A stretch of DNA of 64,000 bases from Struthidea cinerea (lineage: Eukaryota > Chordata > Aves > Passeriformes > Corcoracidae). The translations under genes were made by a program, and so were the position numbers. Shown here piece by piece: positions 37,792 to 50,860 of the stretch. The stretch covers positions 36,576 to 100,575 of the forward strand of contig VZTI01001664.1 of assembly GCA_013397865.1 (NCBI GenBank), in the 5' to 3' direction. Below the pieces are notes generated by a model. That model saw only the letters and a list, made by a program, of their open reading frames with translations, was not told the origin of the DNA and did not search any database. Each line of letters starts with the position of its first letter. Within the stretch, counting starts at the first letter, position 1.

Positions 37792-37842
37792 CTGCAGAGA
37801 TATTTATCTCACATGTNCTGCATAGATATTTATCTCACATGT
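37792..37842. repeat. 25-bp direct repeat around an N
   Basis: CTGCAGAGATATTTATCTCA... at 37792-37816 and the same sequence with one mismatch at 37818-37842 flank a single undetermined base. This looks like an unmerged overlap of two contig ends rather than real DNA. Confidence 0.75.
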
Positions 37843-38181
37843 TCTCCCCCTCCTCTTCCCTGGTCTCAATTACAGCTGTGCGATAACTTTTTTTTCCCCC
37901 TTCTTAAATATGTATATTACCACCATTTCTGAATGGCCCAGCCTTGATCAGTAGTGGGTCCATCTTGGAGCTGCCAGGGATTGGCTCTGTCAGACATGGA
38001 GGAAGCTTCCAGTAGCTTCTCACAGAAGTCACCCCCGTAGCCCCACTGCTACCAAAGCCTGGCCACGTGCACCCAATACATTAACCTTTCTTCCTGATTA
38101 CTCTGCCCTTTAAGAGTTGCCCTATCTAAGTTGTGCTCCTCAAGTTGCTTTGAACATGCTACACTCCAGAGCAATTTTACC

Positions 38182-38213
38182 ATCTACTCTTCCTGCTTTC
38201 AGGAAGAGTAGAT
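38182..38213. repeat. Perfect 14-bp inverted repeat (stem-loop)
   Basis: ATCTACTCTTCCTG is followed by a 4-base loop CTTT and the exact complement CAGGAAGAGTAGAT. It lies about 100 bp past the end of the LTR. No T-run or gene end gives it an obvious role. Confidence 0.85.
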
Positions 38214-39890
38214 AATTAACTGGGATAGATGTTAACAAGATTCCATGTGATTAAAATTTGTGGTGAGCGGAGAGTCCCAAATGGGCATAGTCTTGGCCTG
38301 AATGGTCATGAGAATGTAATTTTCCTCTCCTGTCATGAGCTAATTTAAGCTGATTCAGACAGTGGGAAAAGGCAAGATCACAGTGGAAAAGTATTTAACT
38401 GTATTATGATTTGGGGCAACTTCCAGTTCAGCTGAGTTTACACAAGCAGTACAGGCTACTGTAAGATGCAAGAGCATCTGCTCCTGCATCTCATGTCTTA
38501 CACATTTTCTATTTTAGTAATTGTGGATATGAAGAAAAGATGAACACTGTCATTGGAAGTATTCACAAAATACTTAAGATGATAGATGCAGATTTTTCAT
38601 TCTGTACTGGCTGTAGATTTCATTTTTTAATCTTTTCCCCCTTCTGCCTTTGGTTGGTTACTAGTTTGCTGTTAGAATTGGGCTGGGTTAGTTGGATATT
38701 CACTATGATATTTCAGCACTTTTGCTTCCAATCTCAGCTTGGATCAGGGAGTATAAATATGTGCAGAATGGAAATTGGCTGATAAAAAAAATAAGTGTCT
38801 TGATTTGCTTGTTTTCTTGAAAGGTTTTAGAGTTCAGTTTGGATTTGTTTCAAGTTATGGGCTAGGACATGTGTTTATTTTTATTGCATGAAAATTTATA
38901 TTTTTCTTGTTGATGTATGAATGAAAATAAAATGTGGAGTGGGATATTATAAGAAAATATGCAACAATATAAACACAGCATGTATAAAATTAAACATATA
39001 GACAAAATTTAAAGCAAATACTTTATTCCTTATACTGGGCAAAACCTTCTAGAATTTTAATGTATATGTGCATTGAACTTTCATAATGTGAAATTCAGTA
39101 TTTCCCAATTAAAAAAAAAAGTACTAAATAAATATCAGCATAATAGGAAAATAAAAGTAAAGCAGGAAGGAAAAAATCTGATGCACGTTATATGTCATAT
39201 GCATATCATAGGCTGGTTCATATGTTGTCTGAAACGCATTAAGATAATTCATCTTTTCTTCACACTTAAGTTGGATTTCAAATTTACAGCCGTCATTTTC
39301 AAGCGTTCATTGTATTCCATTAGTAACTAGAAAGAGGTTTAAACAATTTAATCTTATAATTTTAAATCTTTGTGCATAGGCACACTGTTCCCAAGTGGAT
39401 TGAAACCATTGAACATCATTTAGATAGTTATCAAAACTTGAAACACAGAGGAAAATGCCAGAGGAGAAAGCAAAAGCACTGTTGTGCTAACATACCCTGG
39501 AAAAGCTTGAACATGAACAACTTGATAAAGATTGAACAGATAACTTGAATTGTTGGATAGCTTGAGATTTAATAAGTAAAGGAAATTAGTGTGATTAATA
39601 TCTATCATGGTTTGGAGAGGTGAATTCTGTTTAACGCATTGGCTAGTGTTTTCTGATGATCTCGTGTTGACACAAATGTTGATGGTGACTTCTGCAAACC
39701 ATTTGAGACTTGTGGTACTCTTCTATGATATTTTGATCAAAAAATTACCACCATAGAATATTAAGAAACCTACCTTAAGTGCATTTTCCATAGGGATTAT
39801 AACAGGAAATCTTATTCCAAGAATGTGTTTCCAGTTAGATCCTTCAACAGTCTATTCTTGGCCCCAGTATATACATCTTCCACACTGATT

Positions 39891-39905
39891 AAAAAAAAAA
39901 AAAAA
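39891..39905. repeat. Poly-A run of 15
   Basis: Uninterrupted homopolymer with no recognisable retroposed sequence upstream. Confidence 0.85.
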
Positions 39906-40140
39906 TTAATTACAGGCAATGTGTATTCACCACACTCTTGAAATGGATGGGACAATGAATAAAAATAATTATGTAACAGATGAACTATATTCTTTGGTAA
40001 TATAGATATAATTATATTATCAAAACCCAAGTATCTTAAAAAATTATAAGCAGCCATTTTTGTGTGATAGGGACAGTTACAGAAAATAAGTGAGTTAGGA
40101 CATTATGTATTTATGTATATATGTGTATGTGAGTAATCAT

Positions 40141-40152
40141 TATATATATATA
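40141..40152. repeat. (TA)6 microsatellite
   Basis: Six TA units within a wider TA/TG-rich stretch (about 40105-40155). Confidence 0.8.
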
Positions 40153-41840
40153 TTTAATGAAATAAGATGTAATCTGACGATCTTTCGGACTACAAACAGG
40201 GGCTTGTCAGGTGGAAAACAACAGATAAAGGTATTTTATTGTACATGACAGATATGACAATTACTAAAGGATTTGTGAATGTCAAACATCCACAGTCTTG
40301 AAATGAGATTGCAAAATTAAAAAGAGAATTATAGGAAACACCTTTAAGGCCTGGAGAGAAAAAGAAAAAAGCCTTAGTGCCTGTGTTTAGATCTGTTTAT
40401 TATTGCAAAGGGTTCTGTTTAGCCTTGATCAGCAACTACAAATATCGACATCCTTATGAGTGGAAACTTCTTGAAGAAGTTTCTGACAGTCAGGGATTGG
40501 AGGGCAGGGTAATGAAAGATTTAACAGGGTCTATGGATGATGCACTTTTTGGAGGATGACACTAGCTAAATTAAAACTAGAAATCGACAATTATTTATCC
40601 ACAGTGAGAAAGACTAGTCTGGAATAAACCAGAAAGTCGTTGGAACATTTTGAACCATTCAAGATCTAGCTTATTTCTAGAATATAGTCTCAAGGTCAAA
40701 TAGAATTTGTCAGATACACAGAAAATGTTGTGTGATGCACCTCAGTGATGTTAAGGTTTTCAGGTCCCGATTGATGTTTATTCTGAGTTGGTAAAATAAA
40801 AACACCGCAAAACTCCATCATGCAATTTTGTGAAAACATTATATAAGAAGGAAGCACAGGTACACTCGGAAGGTAAACAAGATATAATAGGCTTCTGTTT
40901 TTCTCATGAACTTTGAAAAAAAATGAAAGAAGTACCTTAGAAGCACAAAGTGAAAGAACAACTGCAGTTCAGAATCAAAATTGTACTGAGCACAAAAAAA
41001 ACCCCAAACCCATAAGTCTGGAAAGGAAGCAGTCTTAATGAAAAAACACTCTAGGTTAGTAGTAAATTATATTTTGCAATGAGCAAGTGTTTATGAACTT
41101 GAAATGCATTTTGTTTCCTTGAAGGGGACTCTTAATTTCCAGCTTGTTGTTTCATAAAGCTATTTATACAAAAGGTCTTTGGTACCTACTTATCCTGGTA
41201 TTTTGATTTGACAGAAATAAATAAGAGCTGAAGATTTTTAAATGAATTATTTCTTGAGACAAGTAGTATAAAAAATGCATTCATAGACTCTTTTGTTCTT
41301 GCCATCGCTGCTTGACCCTGGCAATCTTAGAGAATAAAGGATGAGATGCTGCTTGGAACCCCTCAGAGGTGCAGTATAAAGTCCCACAGCATAGGGAGGT
41401 GGTGCAAGCCAAGGCTGCCAATTGTACAGCAGCAGACCAGAGCCCACACACCTGTTTCTGAGGCACTCATGAAGTGATTTGAGCAGACAAGAAATCAAGC
41501 AGGGTTAAGTCTCCCTGATTTCATCAGTAGCATTCAACTAATTCAACACAGTTGTCTTTCTTAAAAATAAATAAAAAAATATCTTCTACAGAAAAGATAC
41601 TGTACTTGCATTAGCTGTACACTGAAACTGGGCAAAGTCCACACAAAATGCAGGTGAGATTTTCCGCATGGAGCTTCTTTGTTCCTCAGTTGTTGACTGT
41701 TCAAGTGCCACTCACTACAAGAACTCTGCGTCTGTACTCCATTGTATTTAAGCAGTCTTTTGACAGTTTTTCATCATTTCAAGAAAGAAAAGAGCAGCAG
41801 TCGCTGCCTTTGCTTTGATCTATTCATACTGGCCTCACTG

Positions 41841-41876
41841 TTACTCCTATTGCTACTCCTATTGCTATTCATATTG
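41841..41876 (+). repeat. 12-bp tandem repeat, three units
   Basis: TTACTCCTATTG, CTACTCCTATTG and CTATTCATATTG follow one another. In one frame they would encode a Leu-rich run, which explains a membrane-like stretch in the open frame there. Confidence 0.75.
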
Positions 41877-41922
41877 CTATTCACTTTATGTTTTATTTTG
41901 AAATATTTTAATTTATCTGCAG

Positions 41923-42008
41923 AATCAGAAGCTTCACAGATGGCAATGACCCCCAAACCAGCCCAGTGGTCAGAGCGACACAGAAGATCTACAAAAAGAC
42001 CTCTCTGA
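41923..42008 (+). other. Exon-like block ending in a stop, unproven
   Basis: TTAATTTATCTGCAG, a fair splice acceptor, precedes 86 bp that is open to a TGA. The frame would encode about 28 residues including PKPAQWSERHRRSTKRPL. It is richer in GC than its flanks. I do not recognise it and no polyadenylation hexamer follows closely. It could be a terminal exon, a lncRNA exon or chance. Confidence 0.13.
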
Positions 42009-45000
42009 TCCAAATCTCCTCCAGCTCCATCACAAAGCTAACAGCCCCTGCCTTCAGCAGTCAAGGATTCTCAGCAATGTTTCATCGTGCTTTGTACTGA
42101 ATAAGGAACTTTCTAGAGGATCCCAAAACTAAACTTCCTTCAATGGGTCATTCCTTGTGCTCTCACACTAGAGGATATAAAATTCAGTCAGTACTGATTA
42201 CATGGTTGCACCATGGATCTCATGCACAGTAGCTGCTGGTTTTCATATTTGTCTGTGAAAAAAGTTAGTGATATGAAAGCTTGCAGGTTACCTCTATTTT
42301 TAGGTTGCCATATTATGTTTTTGATTTTCCCTACTCTGACATAAATTATTCTAGATTAAGATGTCTTTATGTTTTGTATATATCTTAAATATCAACTTCT
42401 CCTGCTGATAGTGTTAATTTTATACTCCCAACTGTTTATTTCATGCTGAGAGATTTTCCTGTGCTTCTTAAACCCTCCACACAGTGTACCATCAGATCAT
42501 GCCTAAAAGTTTTTTTGAATGTTGCAATCATGAATGTTGAATCATACAAGCTGAGAGATGCCATTATTTCTGGCAAAATTTTTGTTTCTTTAGAGAGTAA
42601 ATAATAAAAGATTAGACATCCCTGGCAGATTTTTAATGCCTCATTGTCATCGAAGTTTCCCTGAGTTCACTGGAGCAGTGATAGCCCACTCAGGTGGATC
42701 TGTTCCCACTAATGGAAGCATGACAGGCCACTGCCACTGATATGGCCATTTTTCTGTGGCTGTTCAGTGTGAACAAACGCGACTGACAAGAACTTGGGAA
42801 GAAAAGGTTTCTTAGCTTAAGTATTTGTTAGAGTGGGATTCTGTTGCCTAGGCATAAATCAGCAGTGAGTGACATGGTAGGTGCCCTGGGGTGTCCAAGA
42901 CATCCATGTCAGTCTGGCCAAAGTGTCACAGGGCTGACAAGAAACCTGCATCCTTAAGCAGGATACATAGAGTCCGAGCAAAATGCACTCTGTGATACCA
43001 AAATTAACCATGAATATTTTCTGGGTTCATATAAAATATATAGGTTGGTATAAAAATTTTTATTCTATTCTCTGGGGTTTTTTCCTACAGTTTTTCCATT
43101 TTCATAAGGTCTCTATTTCTCTGTGCACAAAATTGAAGTCTTAAGTTTAACAAAATATCAAAACACCAAAGCCAACAAACCCTGGGCTTCTCCCACTCCT
43201 ATATAGGATGTTCAAGATTCCAGAAATTTCACACTCAAACAAAATATATCATGAAAGGTATTTTCCTTTGTAAACCACAGAAATACGTGCTATCACAGGT
43301 CTGAATTTTTAGCTATAATGAACTACTAGATTTTTACAAGTCAACAGATGGCTACCAATATTTTATTCTTTTCAAAAAATCTGACTATAATTTCTTTGTG
43401 CAGGATTCCCATTAATATGCTCAGGTCTTACTTCTATGAGCATTGTTATTTCGTAAAAACCTAGCAGGTGATGCTATAAAAGCTGCTCACAGATGATTAT
43501 AACAAACTTTTTTATCCTGTTCTATTTTTTTTTAAACCACTATTTTAAAGAGAACTTATCTTGTACCAAAAGTTTCCCTTCTGCAAACTTTAAAATATTG
43601 TTAAAAATTAAGTTTTGAATTCTCCTAATCAGAAAGTGTGTGCTGTCCTATATACCTATATATTTTTTACTTAACATAAAGAAAAATGAATGAACCAGAC
43701 ATAATCTGAACCAGGCATTGTTTGGATGATATTTTCATACATCCTTTTGTACTTTCATATATCACTTTGCACTTTCCCATATTATATTTACCTTCAAACA
43801 TATTTTGTGCATTTTGGCAGGTCAAGGTTCAGGGTCATTCTGAAATTCTTCTGTTCTGCATAGCACAGAATTTATGTAGTGAATAGTTCCCTCTTACTAA
43901 TTACAGTAATTGATTTTCAACATTTCTGTCTTGTAAACCCTGGTTCAAACTTATTTGTAAGAGAGAATGTTAGAAATATATTTTGATATAGTATATAGGC
44001 ATAAGATGGGAGCTGAATGTGTGTCTGGTTTTTAAATCTCCGTATGCCTACTTAATGAGGTAATTTGGACAAGGTTTGTTTCTCACTAATGGTTTGTGCC
44101 AGCCTAGCACAATGTGTCCTGGTCTTTGGCTTGGTTATGAAGGTGCTGCTGCAATACAAATATGTGATAATAAAAGATACTCATCCTGCTGAACTTAACC
44201 TGTAACATCCCATTTCTTTAGCAAAAAGGCCAAGCTCTTCTGCACTAAATCAATTCTTTCTCTCATTGAACCTTCTTAAAATTCCACATGCAGGTTGCCA
44301 GCTAAGTCATTACAAGGACATATCCCAGAGTTTTAGTCATTTGAAGCAACACAAGGAAATAAGGGGAAGATTGATACTTGCACTGATGTGTTTTTATTTA
44401 CTGATCTTCTGTTTAGTGCACTTAATTTATGTCAGATAAATCACTTGAAGTCTTTTCAAAGATCAAGTGGGTAAAATGTCATAGCATTAAGCATAAGTAT
44501 CCATTTTTTTCCTAAAGGTCTTGTTGTCCCTAGGTACATGCATGTAGAAGGTTCTTGGGGAAGAGCACACATATTATTACAGACTCTTGTTTGATTTTTA
44601 TAATATTCCAATCTTGTTTATGTCTGGATTCAATTTACACAAGTGAAGATTAGCTCTTTTATTTAAAAAAAAGATTGCTGAGATTAGCAGTTGAAAAAGA
44701 AGCATCTTTATCTATGCAGTTGAAAATGTAGTTGTTATTTTTTCCAATCAGCAAGATTGAAGTCACCAGGTGGTGCTATTACATAGTATTGCAACACCTC
44801 CTTCTGTAACTTGTTTAATTTTTTTTCCAGGAAATGTTGAATAATCCCTTCGCCTAACAGCTGAGAGATGCTATAAGGGCACATTGACGTGTGACTTTTA
44901 TTTTGGGAGTAGAAGGACCTTGTGGGAGGTGGGAATGGTTGGCTAAGGTTGTTTTTCTCTGAAACACTGTAGTTTGCATTCCGGCTGTGGTGGACTTTGT

Positions 45001-48000
45001 TCCTGCTCTGAAATAATACATAATTTATATGACCTGCAACATATTTTTTTTGGCCCCTTGAACCATAAGGAAAACAAAATAAAACTTGGAAGTACATCCA
45101 AAATTATGTTAGGAAGAGAAAACAGACATCAGGAGGGATAACTATGCTATTGTTTGCATGGAGAATATTATCATGACTTTGAGGGGATGTGATCCCTTTA
45201 AGAAAAAGTCTTCATGATTAGTTTCCATCTTCATTGGATTAAATTAGACACAATAAACATTAGAGTAACTATTAATTGAGGTGACATTGATTTAGATTTT
45301 TATCAGCAGAACCAGTGGAAATCCTATAAATGTAAGTTGAAAAAAACAAAAAGGAAGAAAGGCAAATAGTCATTATCTGCCAGTACGTGTGGTGGCATAA
45401 TAGTGATAAAGAAAAATACCTAAATGGAAAGGTAGCCATCTGGAGTTTAAGAGAATAATGATTCAATCTGCTTCCAAAGATTCAGCAATTTTAACATAAA
45501 AAGTCTTGTTAGAGACTACGATGAGACTCCTTTATCACCCTATACATGGAACGTGGATGGTGTTGCTTATCTTACCTCATTAGCATTTTAAGTAATAGGA
45601 AAGACAACTGTGTAAAGAGAATCTGATGAGGGGAGTAGGGGAAAAGCTCTCCTGGTAGCTACTGATATTTATTTATATAATTCACACAGGCATGTGCATT
45701 TATTTTTCCAGGATAGGCTTCATTTTTGAAATGACTCCTGAGGCTGATTTTCTTCCTTTGATGGGGTTTAACTACTGCATGATGTCTCTATAAATTGAAT
45801 GCAATCACTTTTAAGAATATCAAGAATTAGTGGTGTGGCTGCATGATGATCAATATGAATAATGTCCCCCTTTCTGTAAGTTTTTAAGTAATTTCTCTAA
45901 TGGTGGTGACTTTGGCAGGACTGAGAAAAATAGCTTACTTATACAAAGTCTTTTATATCTAAACCATATCTGAAATACCATTCAGTTAAACTTTAGAAAT
46001 AGGCATTTATTTATGCTTGAAATATAATTTCAAAATGTCTCAAAATTATTCTAGGTATGTAATAATTGTCCACATTGGAAAGAAAGGGAACATATACATT
46101 TTCTACTTTCCAGAATGGTGTTTTTGTGCTCCTTTTACTAACAAGTTATGATAAAGCTCCATGGTTAATGCAATTTAGGACACGGCTATCTTGGATGGAC
46201 TGGGATACGGGTCCAAATAAAAGCTGTATCTGAGAGAAATCACTTTTCTTTTTAATTTGTCTGACCTAATAAACAATTTCTCATATGAATAATAGTAAAT
46301 AGAATTGGTTACTGCCATCTTTAAGAGCTTAATATTGTCTTTCATGTATACAGTGTTGAAGAAAATAATTCATGGATTGTATTTCTGTGTTACGCTAGAT
46401 TACTCACTAAAATGTACTTTTAATAGTTCACATCATTTTCATTAACCTCTTGATACTCTATTCATCTCCATTAGAGTAATATCATACAATCAAACTCGTA
46501 GAAAAACACAGACTATTTTAGAGGCAGAAATCAGTAAGAGGCCATGTAAGAAAAAACAGATTTCAAGAAGATCAAATCTTCAGCTTTTTTCTTTTTTCTC
46601 TTCTCCAATTTCCTCTGCCTGAGCATTTCTTGCTATTAATTGCATTTCTACACTGTCTTCCATTCTTCTCTACTTCATTAATATGAGGAACTTCAAAACA
46701 GGCTCATGGGAGCAATGCTAAAAGCTTCATAGAAGAGATGAGAAGAAGCACAGAAACATTGTTGAGTAACATTTATCTAACACTGAAATTTACTGTGCTG
46801 TTATTCTGCTGATATCATTAGACCTTTCCTATTTCCATCCCTGCATTTACATCACAAAAACTGAATCAGTTCTCTAGATCCTAGAGAATGTTTCTGTTTT
46901 ATATGATTAAGTCATTAGTTTATTTATAAAACTAACACATCACTAGTTTTCAAAATGCCACCTTTATTTTGAACTTTATGCCTGAGTTAAATGGTGCAAC
47001 ACTTTGTTCTGAACCCTGATGATGTGTGACTTCGAAATCATATTCTACAAGGATTTTAATAAGGATGAGGTTGGCAAAGTGAGATGGTATCACAAGAAAA
47101 GGAATGCTTGCTGAATAGAAGAACAGTTCTATTTATACACGTACTGTTTGAACACAGAAAATGTGTATGATTACACACCCTTTATTGATTCATCTCTTTA
47201 TTTTAATCTTTAGATAAATACAAACTTCAAGATGCCAAAAGTATGTTTTTTCAGCCTAAGAACATCTGGGAGACTTGTTCTTTTGGGAGGCACTCCAAAT
47301 CGTTGGGGTTTGAAGAAAATAAGGTTAAATATAAGAATAGTCTTTTGTAGCATAACTCGTGGGTCACTTGAAATTTCTCCCTACCCTAAGAGCACAAAAG
47401 AGGACTTGTGCTGACTTTTGTGCTTAAGGCACACTTAGAAGATATCCCTTCTAGAGCCACCTAGAAGAAAGGAGGTGTCCCCTGAAAGAGAGATTTGGAA
47501 GGTCTGCGTTTTCTCTCTTGATAGGCAAGACTTCCTCCTGAAGTGAGTGAAAGTTTTAAGTGTGTACAGAATGGAAAAGCAATAGCAAGGTTAAAAGAAG
47601 ATCCAACTGTAAACCATGAAAATTTGGGAAGCAGTGAGGGCAGTAAGATCCCAGGCTAATGCCATGGAAATTAAAATATATTTATGTGTAACCCCTACAG
47701 TAAGCAATAGAAGTTTACATGTGGTGAAGTTTATTTTCTCTAGTATATTAACTCTGTTCCCATTGCTAAAGAATTCCTGCTTTTTACTGAATCGCAAAAC
47801 AGACTGTGCTTTGTTCTTGAAAAAATCCACCTCAGTATTTTTTAAATTGTTTTTAGAACAAATTCTTCTCCACCTCTCTCACCAATTTGTAATGCAAATT
47901 TTTCCAAGTCAGTTTATGATTTTAGGAATCTAATTCTGAAAAGGATATCCAAATACAAATAACTAAAAAGGATGAATACCATCCATGATTATTTTCTACC

Positions 48001-49948
48001 TCTAAAGAATTTACTTTCCCGAATTATAGCTACAGCTACTATTAAGAGACATTTTCAGGAGATCAGAAATAGGCTAGTAGGACATGCGGAGTGTCTAGAT
48101 GAAGAATGAAGATAATTAATTCCGATTAATACTATTAGTAAAATCCCTAAATATACCAAGATGTTTACTTTTCCATTTAGAGGACGGATGCAGAAAGTAA
48201 GTGGCTTTCCACATATCACCCAGAGTACTTTCAATCCACATTCCCTGGACTGAATTTGGTCTCCTATACTTTCCATTCTTTCCTCTAATTTGTGATATCC
48301 CAAATGAATCTCCCAGTTCCTGAACCTTCTCCTTGCAACTGAATCTTGCTTCTGGAATGAGCTCAGTATTTTGCCAGCCCACATTCCTGAGACTTCTCAC
48401 CTACTGTAGCTCACATTTACAAAATGAAGGTCTCAGACACCAGTTAAACCCAAAATTCTCAAAATTAAACTTTCCTGGTCAGTGTTTTGTCTCTCCTTTC
48501 TTAAATGCTGCAGAGATGAGCAGGTCTCTTTTGTAAGAGGAATGGGATGGGGGAAAAGTATTTTAACCATGTTTTCTTAACATGTAAATGGGAACGAGAG
48601 TGCATATGCACATCTGCATTTAGCAATACATTTTAACATAATCTAACATGTTAATAATGTCATTTAAATAGGAAAATGTTCTAATAGAATCTTAACTTCT
48701 AAGGCCTCTGAATGACATCTCTACAGCTGTAATTTTATGTGTGTCTTTAATCTTCTAAATAGCTTTAAAATGAACACTGATTATAAACTACAACACATTT
48801 ATGCATTTCTTTGGATTAAATAAGGTGGTGTGGGGTTTTTTGTAGTAGGAACGAGACATTTTCTGAAAGAATAAAATAACTTTTTAACTTTATAATCTCA
48901 GATTATAAAATAAGGTAGGATTTCTTCTAGCAATGAGGGATACCAGCTCGGTGTATATTTATTTGTACTGATGATTGTTTATCAAGGCTAGACTTTTCTG
49001 AGAATACCACGACATTGGACTATCAGCTATGAAGTTAATCTCTGTTGAGATAATAAAATAATTTAATTAGTCATATTAATACAGTTAGAAGCATATTGAA
49101 TGACTGTTTTATACTACTAGAAAAAGAAAATGTACTACTTGCTTATTGAATCACAATTGTGTTCAGAATTAATTTCAGTTATGTGGGAAAAATAAGATCG
49201 TTAAAAAAACAGAAAAGAAAGGAAAAGTTCCCCATAGATTTAGCCTGAACTACTAAATAAGAAGAATTAGGCAATAGATACAATCTAAGAAAGTTAATTG
49301 ATAATGGTTCACATTTATCAGCAGATAAAGCACAATTGATTTCATAAACAGTAGAATCATATTACTAAGATATGAAGATGTATACAATAACATTTCTGAG
49401 CCAGAGAAAAATAACTAAATAATGAATATTAAATGAAAAGAAAACCATAAAAAAGGGAGCTCTTTAGAGTAGTTATGATGACAAAACAGATGACAGACAA
49501 CAATATGCATGTTAGTGAACACCAACCAATTTATGTTCTTGAGTCTACTTTCAAGGACATCACATCAAGAGCAACAACAACAGTCTGCTCCTTTCCCTGG
49601 AGGGAACTGATAGCTAAACCAGCAGAAGCACTTGTGAAAAACAAAAGAATTTACCATACAAACCACAACTGGGCAAGGAGAAAAACTCAGAGTGATGACA
49701 TTAGATAATGAACCAAATACCATAGTCCTAAATCTAGAAGGAGTATTCTGGGCTCCTTCATCAGGCTTACCCAGCTAATTAGGAATTCAGGATCCAGTCT
49801 GAAGTATCTGTAGAAAAATTGTTTAGGGGTCAGACACTCTGGTAAATGTACGCATAACATATTAAATTCAATAACTGTAATATATCTTTTTGTTTGAAAT
49901 GTTTTACTAGAATAAATATCCAGTTATTTTGTCTTTCTTTCAAGCATA

Positions 49949-49988
49949 TTTGAAATACGAAGATCTTCTTTGAAATGTGAAGATCTTC
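49949..49988. repeat. 20-bp tandem duplication
   Basis: TTTGAAATACGAAGATCTTC is followed at once by TTTGAAATGTGAAGATCTTC, with two mismatches. The GAAGATCTTC core is itself palindromic. Confidence 0.85.
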
Positions 49989-50540
49989 AGAGAAATAAAG
50001 CCATTTTCTTTTTTTCATCAAGTAGGAGTGGTCTGTGTACTGAAGCACACAAGCTGTTTTCATGTTCTCTCAAGTAAATAATAATGTGATGGGTGAAACA
50101 GCAGGTCTTCAATTCATAATTGCCTTAGTGAAAATAATTTGTCATCTGAGCACAACTCTGTCCAGGGAGCTCAAACTACTTACTGCATTTTTATCACATC
50201 AGAAGAAAAACCTGAGGAAATAAATAGATGTCTCTGCTACATTCAGGTTTACCTGGATATAGTTTCACTTCTGACCATTTCCTTTGACTTTTATGTATGC
50301 TGATGAATTTGTAGGTCACATTTTTAAGAATTATTTAGTAGCCTTAAAAAAAAGTTTCAGCTGACTTCTACGACTTGAAAGAGGAACAAGGTTTTATCTC
50401 CTTCAGACCTACTTTAACTCTGACTTTCATTAAAAACAAGATTTTTGGGGTATCATTTGACTGTAGAAACAAGATGAATTAATTAGGGTATAATATGGAT
50501 GTAGTTTTCTGAAGAGACCTTATAGCACTCTTCAGTGCTT

Positions 50541-50860
50541 TCAGGGGCTACAGGAGTGCTGGAGGAGGACTTTTTACAGGGGCATGTAGCGACAGGGCAA
50601 GGGGGAATGGCTTTGAAATGACAAAGGGCAGGTTTACATTAGATATAAGGAAGAAATTCTTCAATGTGGGGGTAGTGAGGCCCTGGCACAGGTTTCCCAG
50701 AGGAGTTGTGGATGCCCCATCCCTGGGAGTGTTCAAGGCCAGGCTGGATGGGGCTCTGAGCAGCCTGATCTAGTGGAAGGTGTCCCTGCTCATGGCAGAG
50801 GAGATGGAATGAGATGGTTTTTAAGGTCCCTTACAAAATCCAAGCCATTTTATGACTCTG
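50541..50860 (+). mobile_element. CR1 LINE, 3' end fragment
   Basis: The plus strand reads through CR1 3' landmarks in order: GGAGGACTTTTTACAGGGGC, AAGGAAGAAATTCTTCA, GAGTTGTGGATGCCCCATCC, GTTCAAGGCCAGGCTGGATG and TAGTGGAAGGTGTCCCTGCT, ending with an ATTTTATG-like 8-bp unit. It is a 5'-truncated insertion of about 320 bp. It is better preserved than the copy at 18.9 kb, so probably younger. It carries no usable reverse transcriptase. The open frame at 50773-51006 is a by-product that runs out of the repeat into flanking DNA. Confidence 0.93.

Larger units (their letters stand above)
37047..38080 (-). mobile_element. Solo LTR with internal repeats (about 1.03 kb)
   Basis: The plus strand begins TGTGGTGGGTTGGCCCTGG and ends CACCCAATACA. 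On the minus strand this gives an LTR starting TGTATTGGGTG and ending CCAACCCACCACA, with AATAAA (37223-37228) about 175 bp before its 3' end. I recognise it as a bird endogenous-retrovirus LTR, probably ERVL-like. The flanks CTAGC (37042-37046) and TTAAC (38081-38085) match at three of five bases, so they may be a decayed target duplication. The middle (about 37325-37700) holds diverged copies of a 40-50 bp unit. A single N at 37817 sits between two copies of a 25-bp sequence. Open frames of up to 121 codons inside it are by-products of the GC-rich LTR. Confidence 0.85.
38214..50540. other. AT-rich non-coding DNA
   Basis: About 12.3 kb with no supported gene and no transposon I can identify. 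Short simple repeats occur at 39891-39905, 40141-40152, 41841-41876 and 49949-49988. A weak exon-like block lies at 41923-42008, and a conserved-element candidate at about 42,640-42,800. Frames of up to 120 codons (for example 44735-45097 minus) lack recognisable protein features. Confidence 0.65.

Noticed and set aside
37354..37932. Several open frames of 80-121 codons on both strands
   Set aside because: They lie wholly inside the GC-rich LTR and cross the N and its artefactual duplication. They are by-products of the repeat.
39600..39625. TATCATGGTTTGG resembling an ERV LTR end
   Set aside because: The similarity stops after about 12 bp and no other LTR landmark follows.
41742..42008. Membrane-like Leu-rich protein
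   Set aside because: The Leu run comes from a 12-bp tandem repeat. Only the short segment after the acceptor at 41922 has any exon-like look.
44735..45097. 120-codon frame on the minus strand
   Set aside because: No domain, low-complexity AT-rich codons and no supporting splice context.
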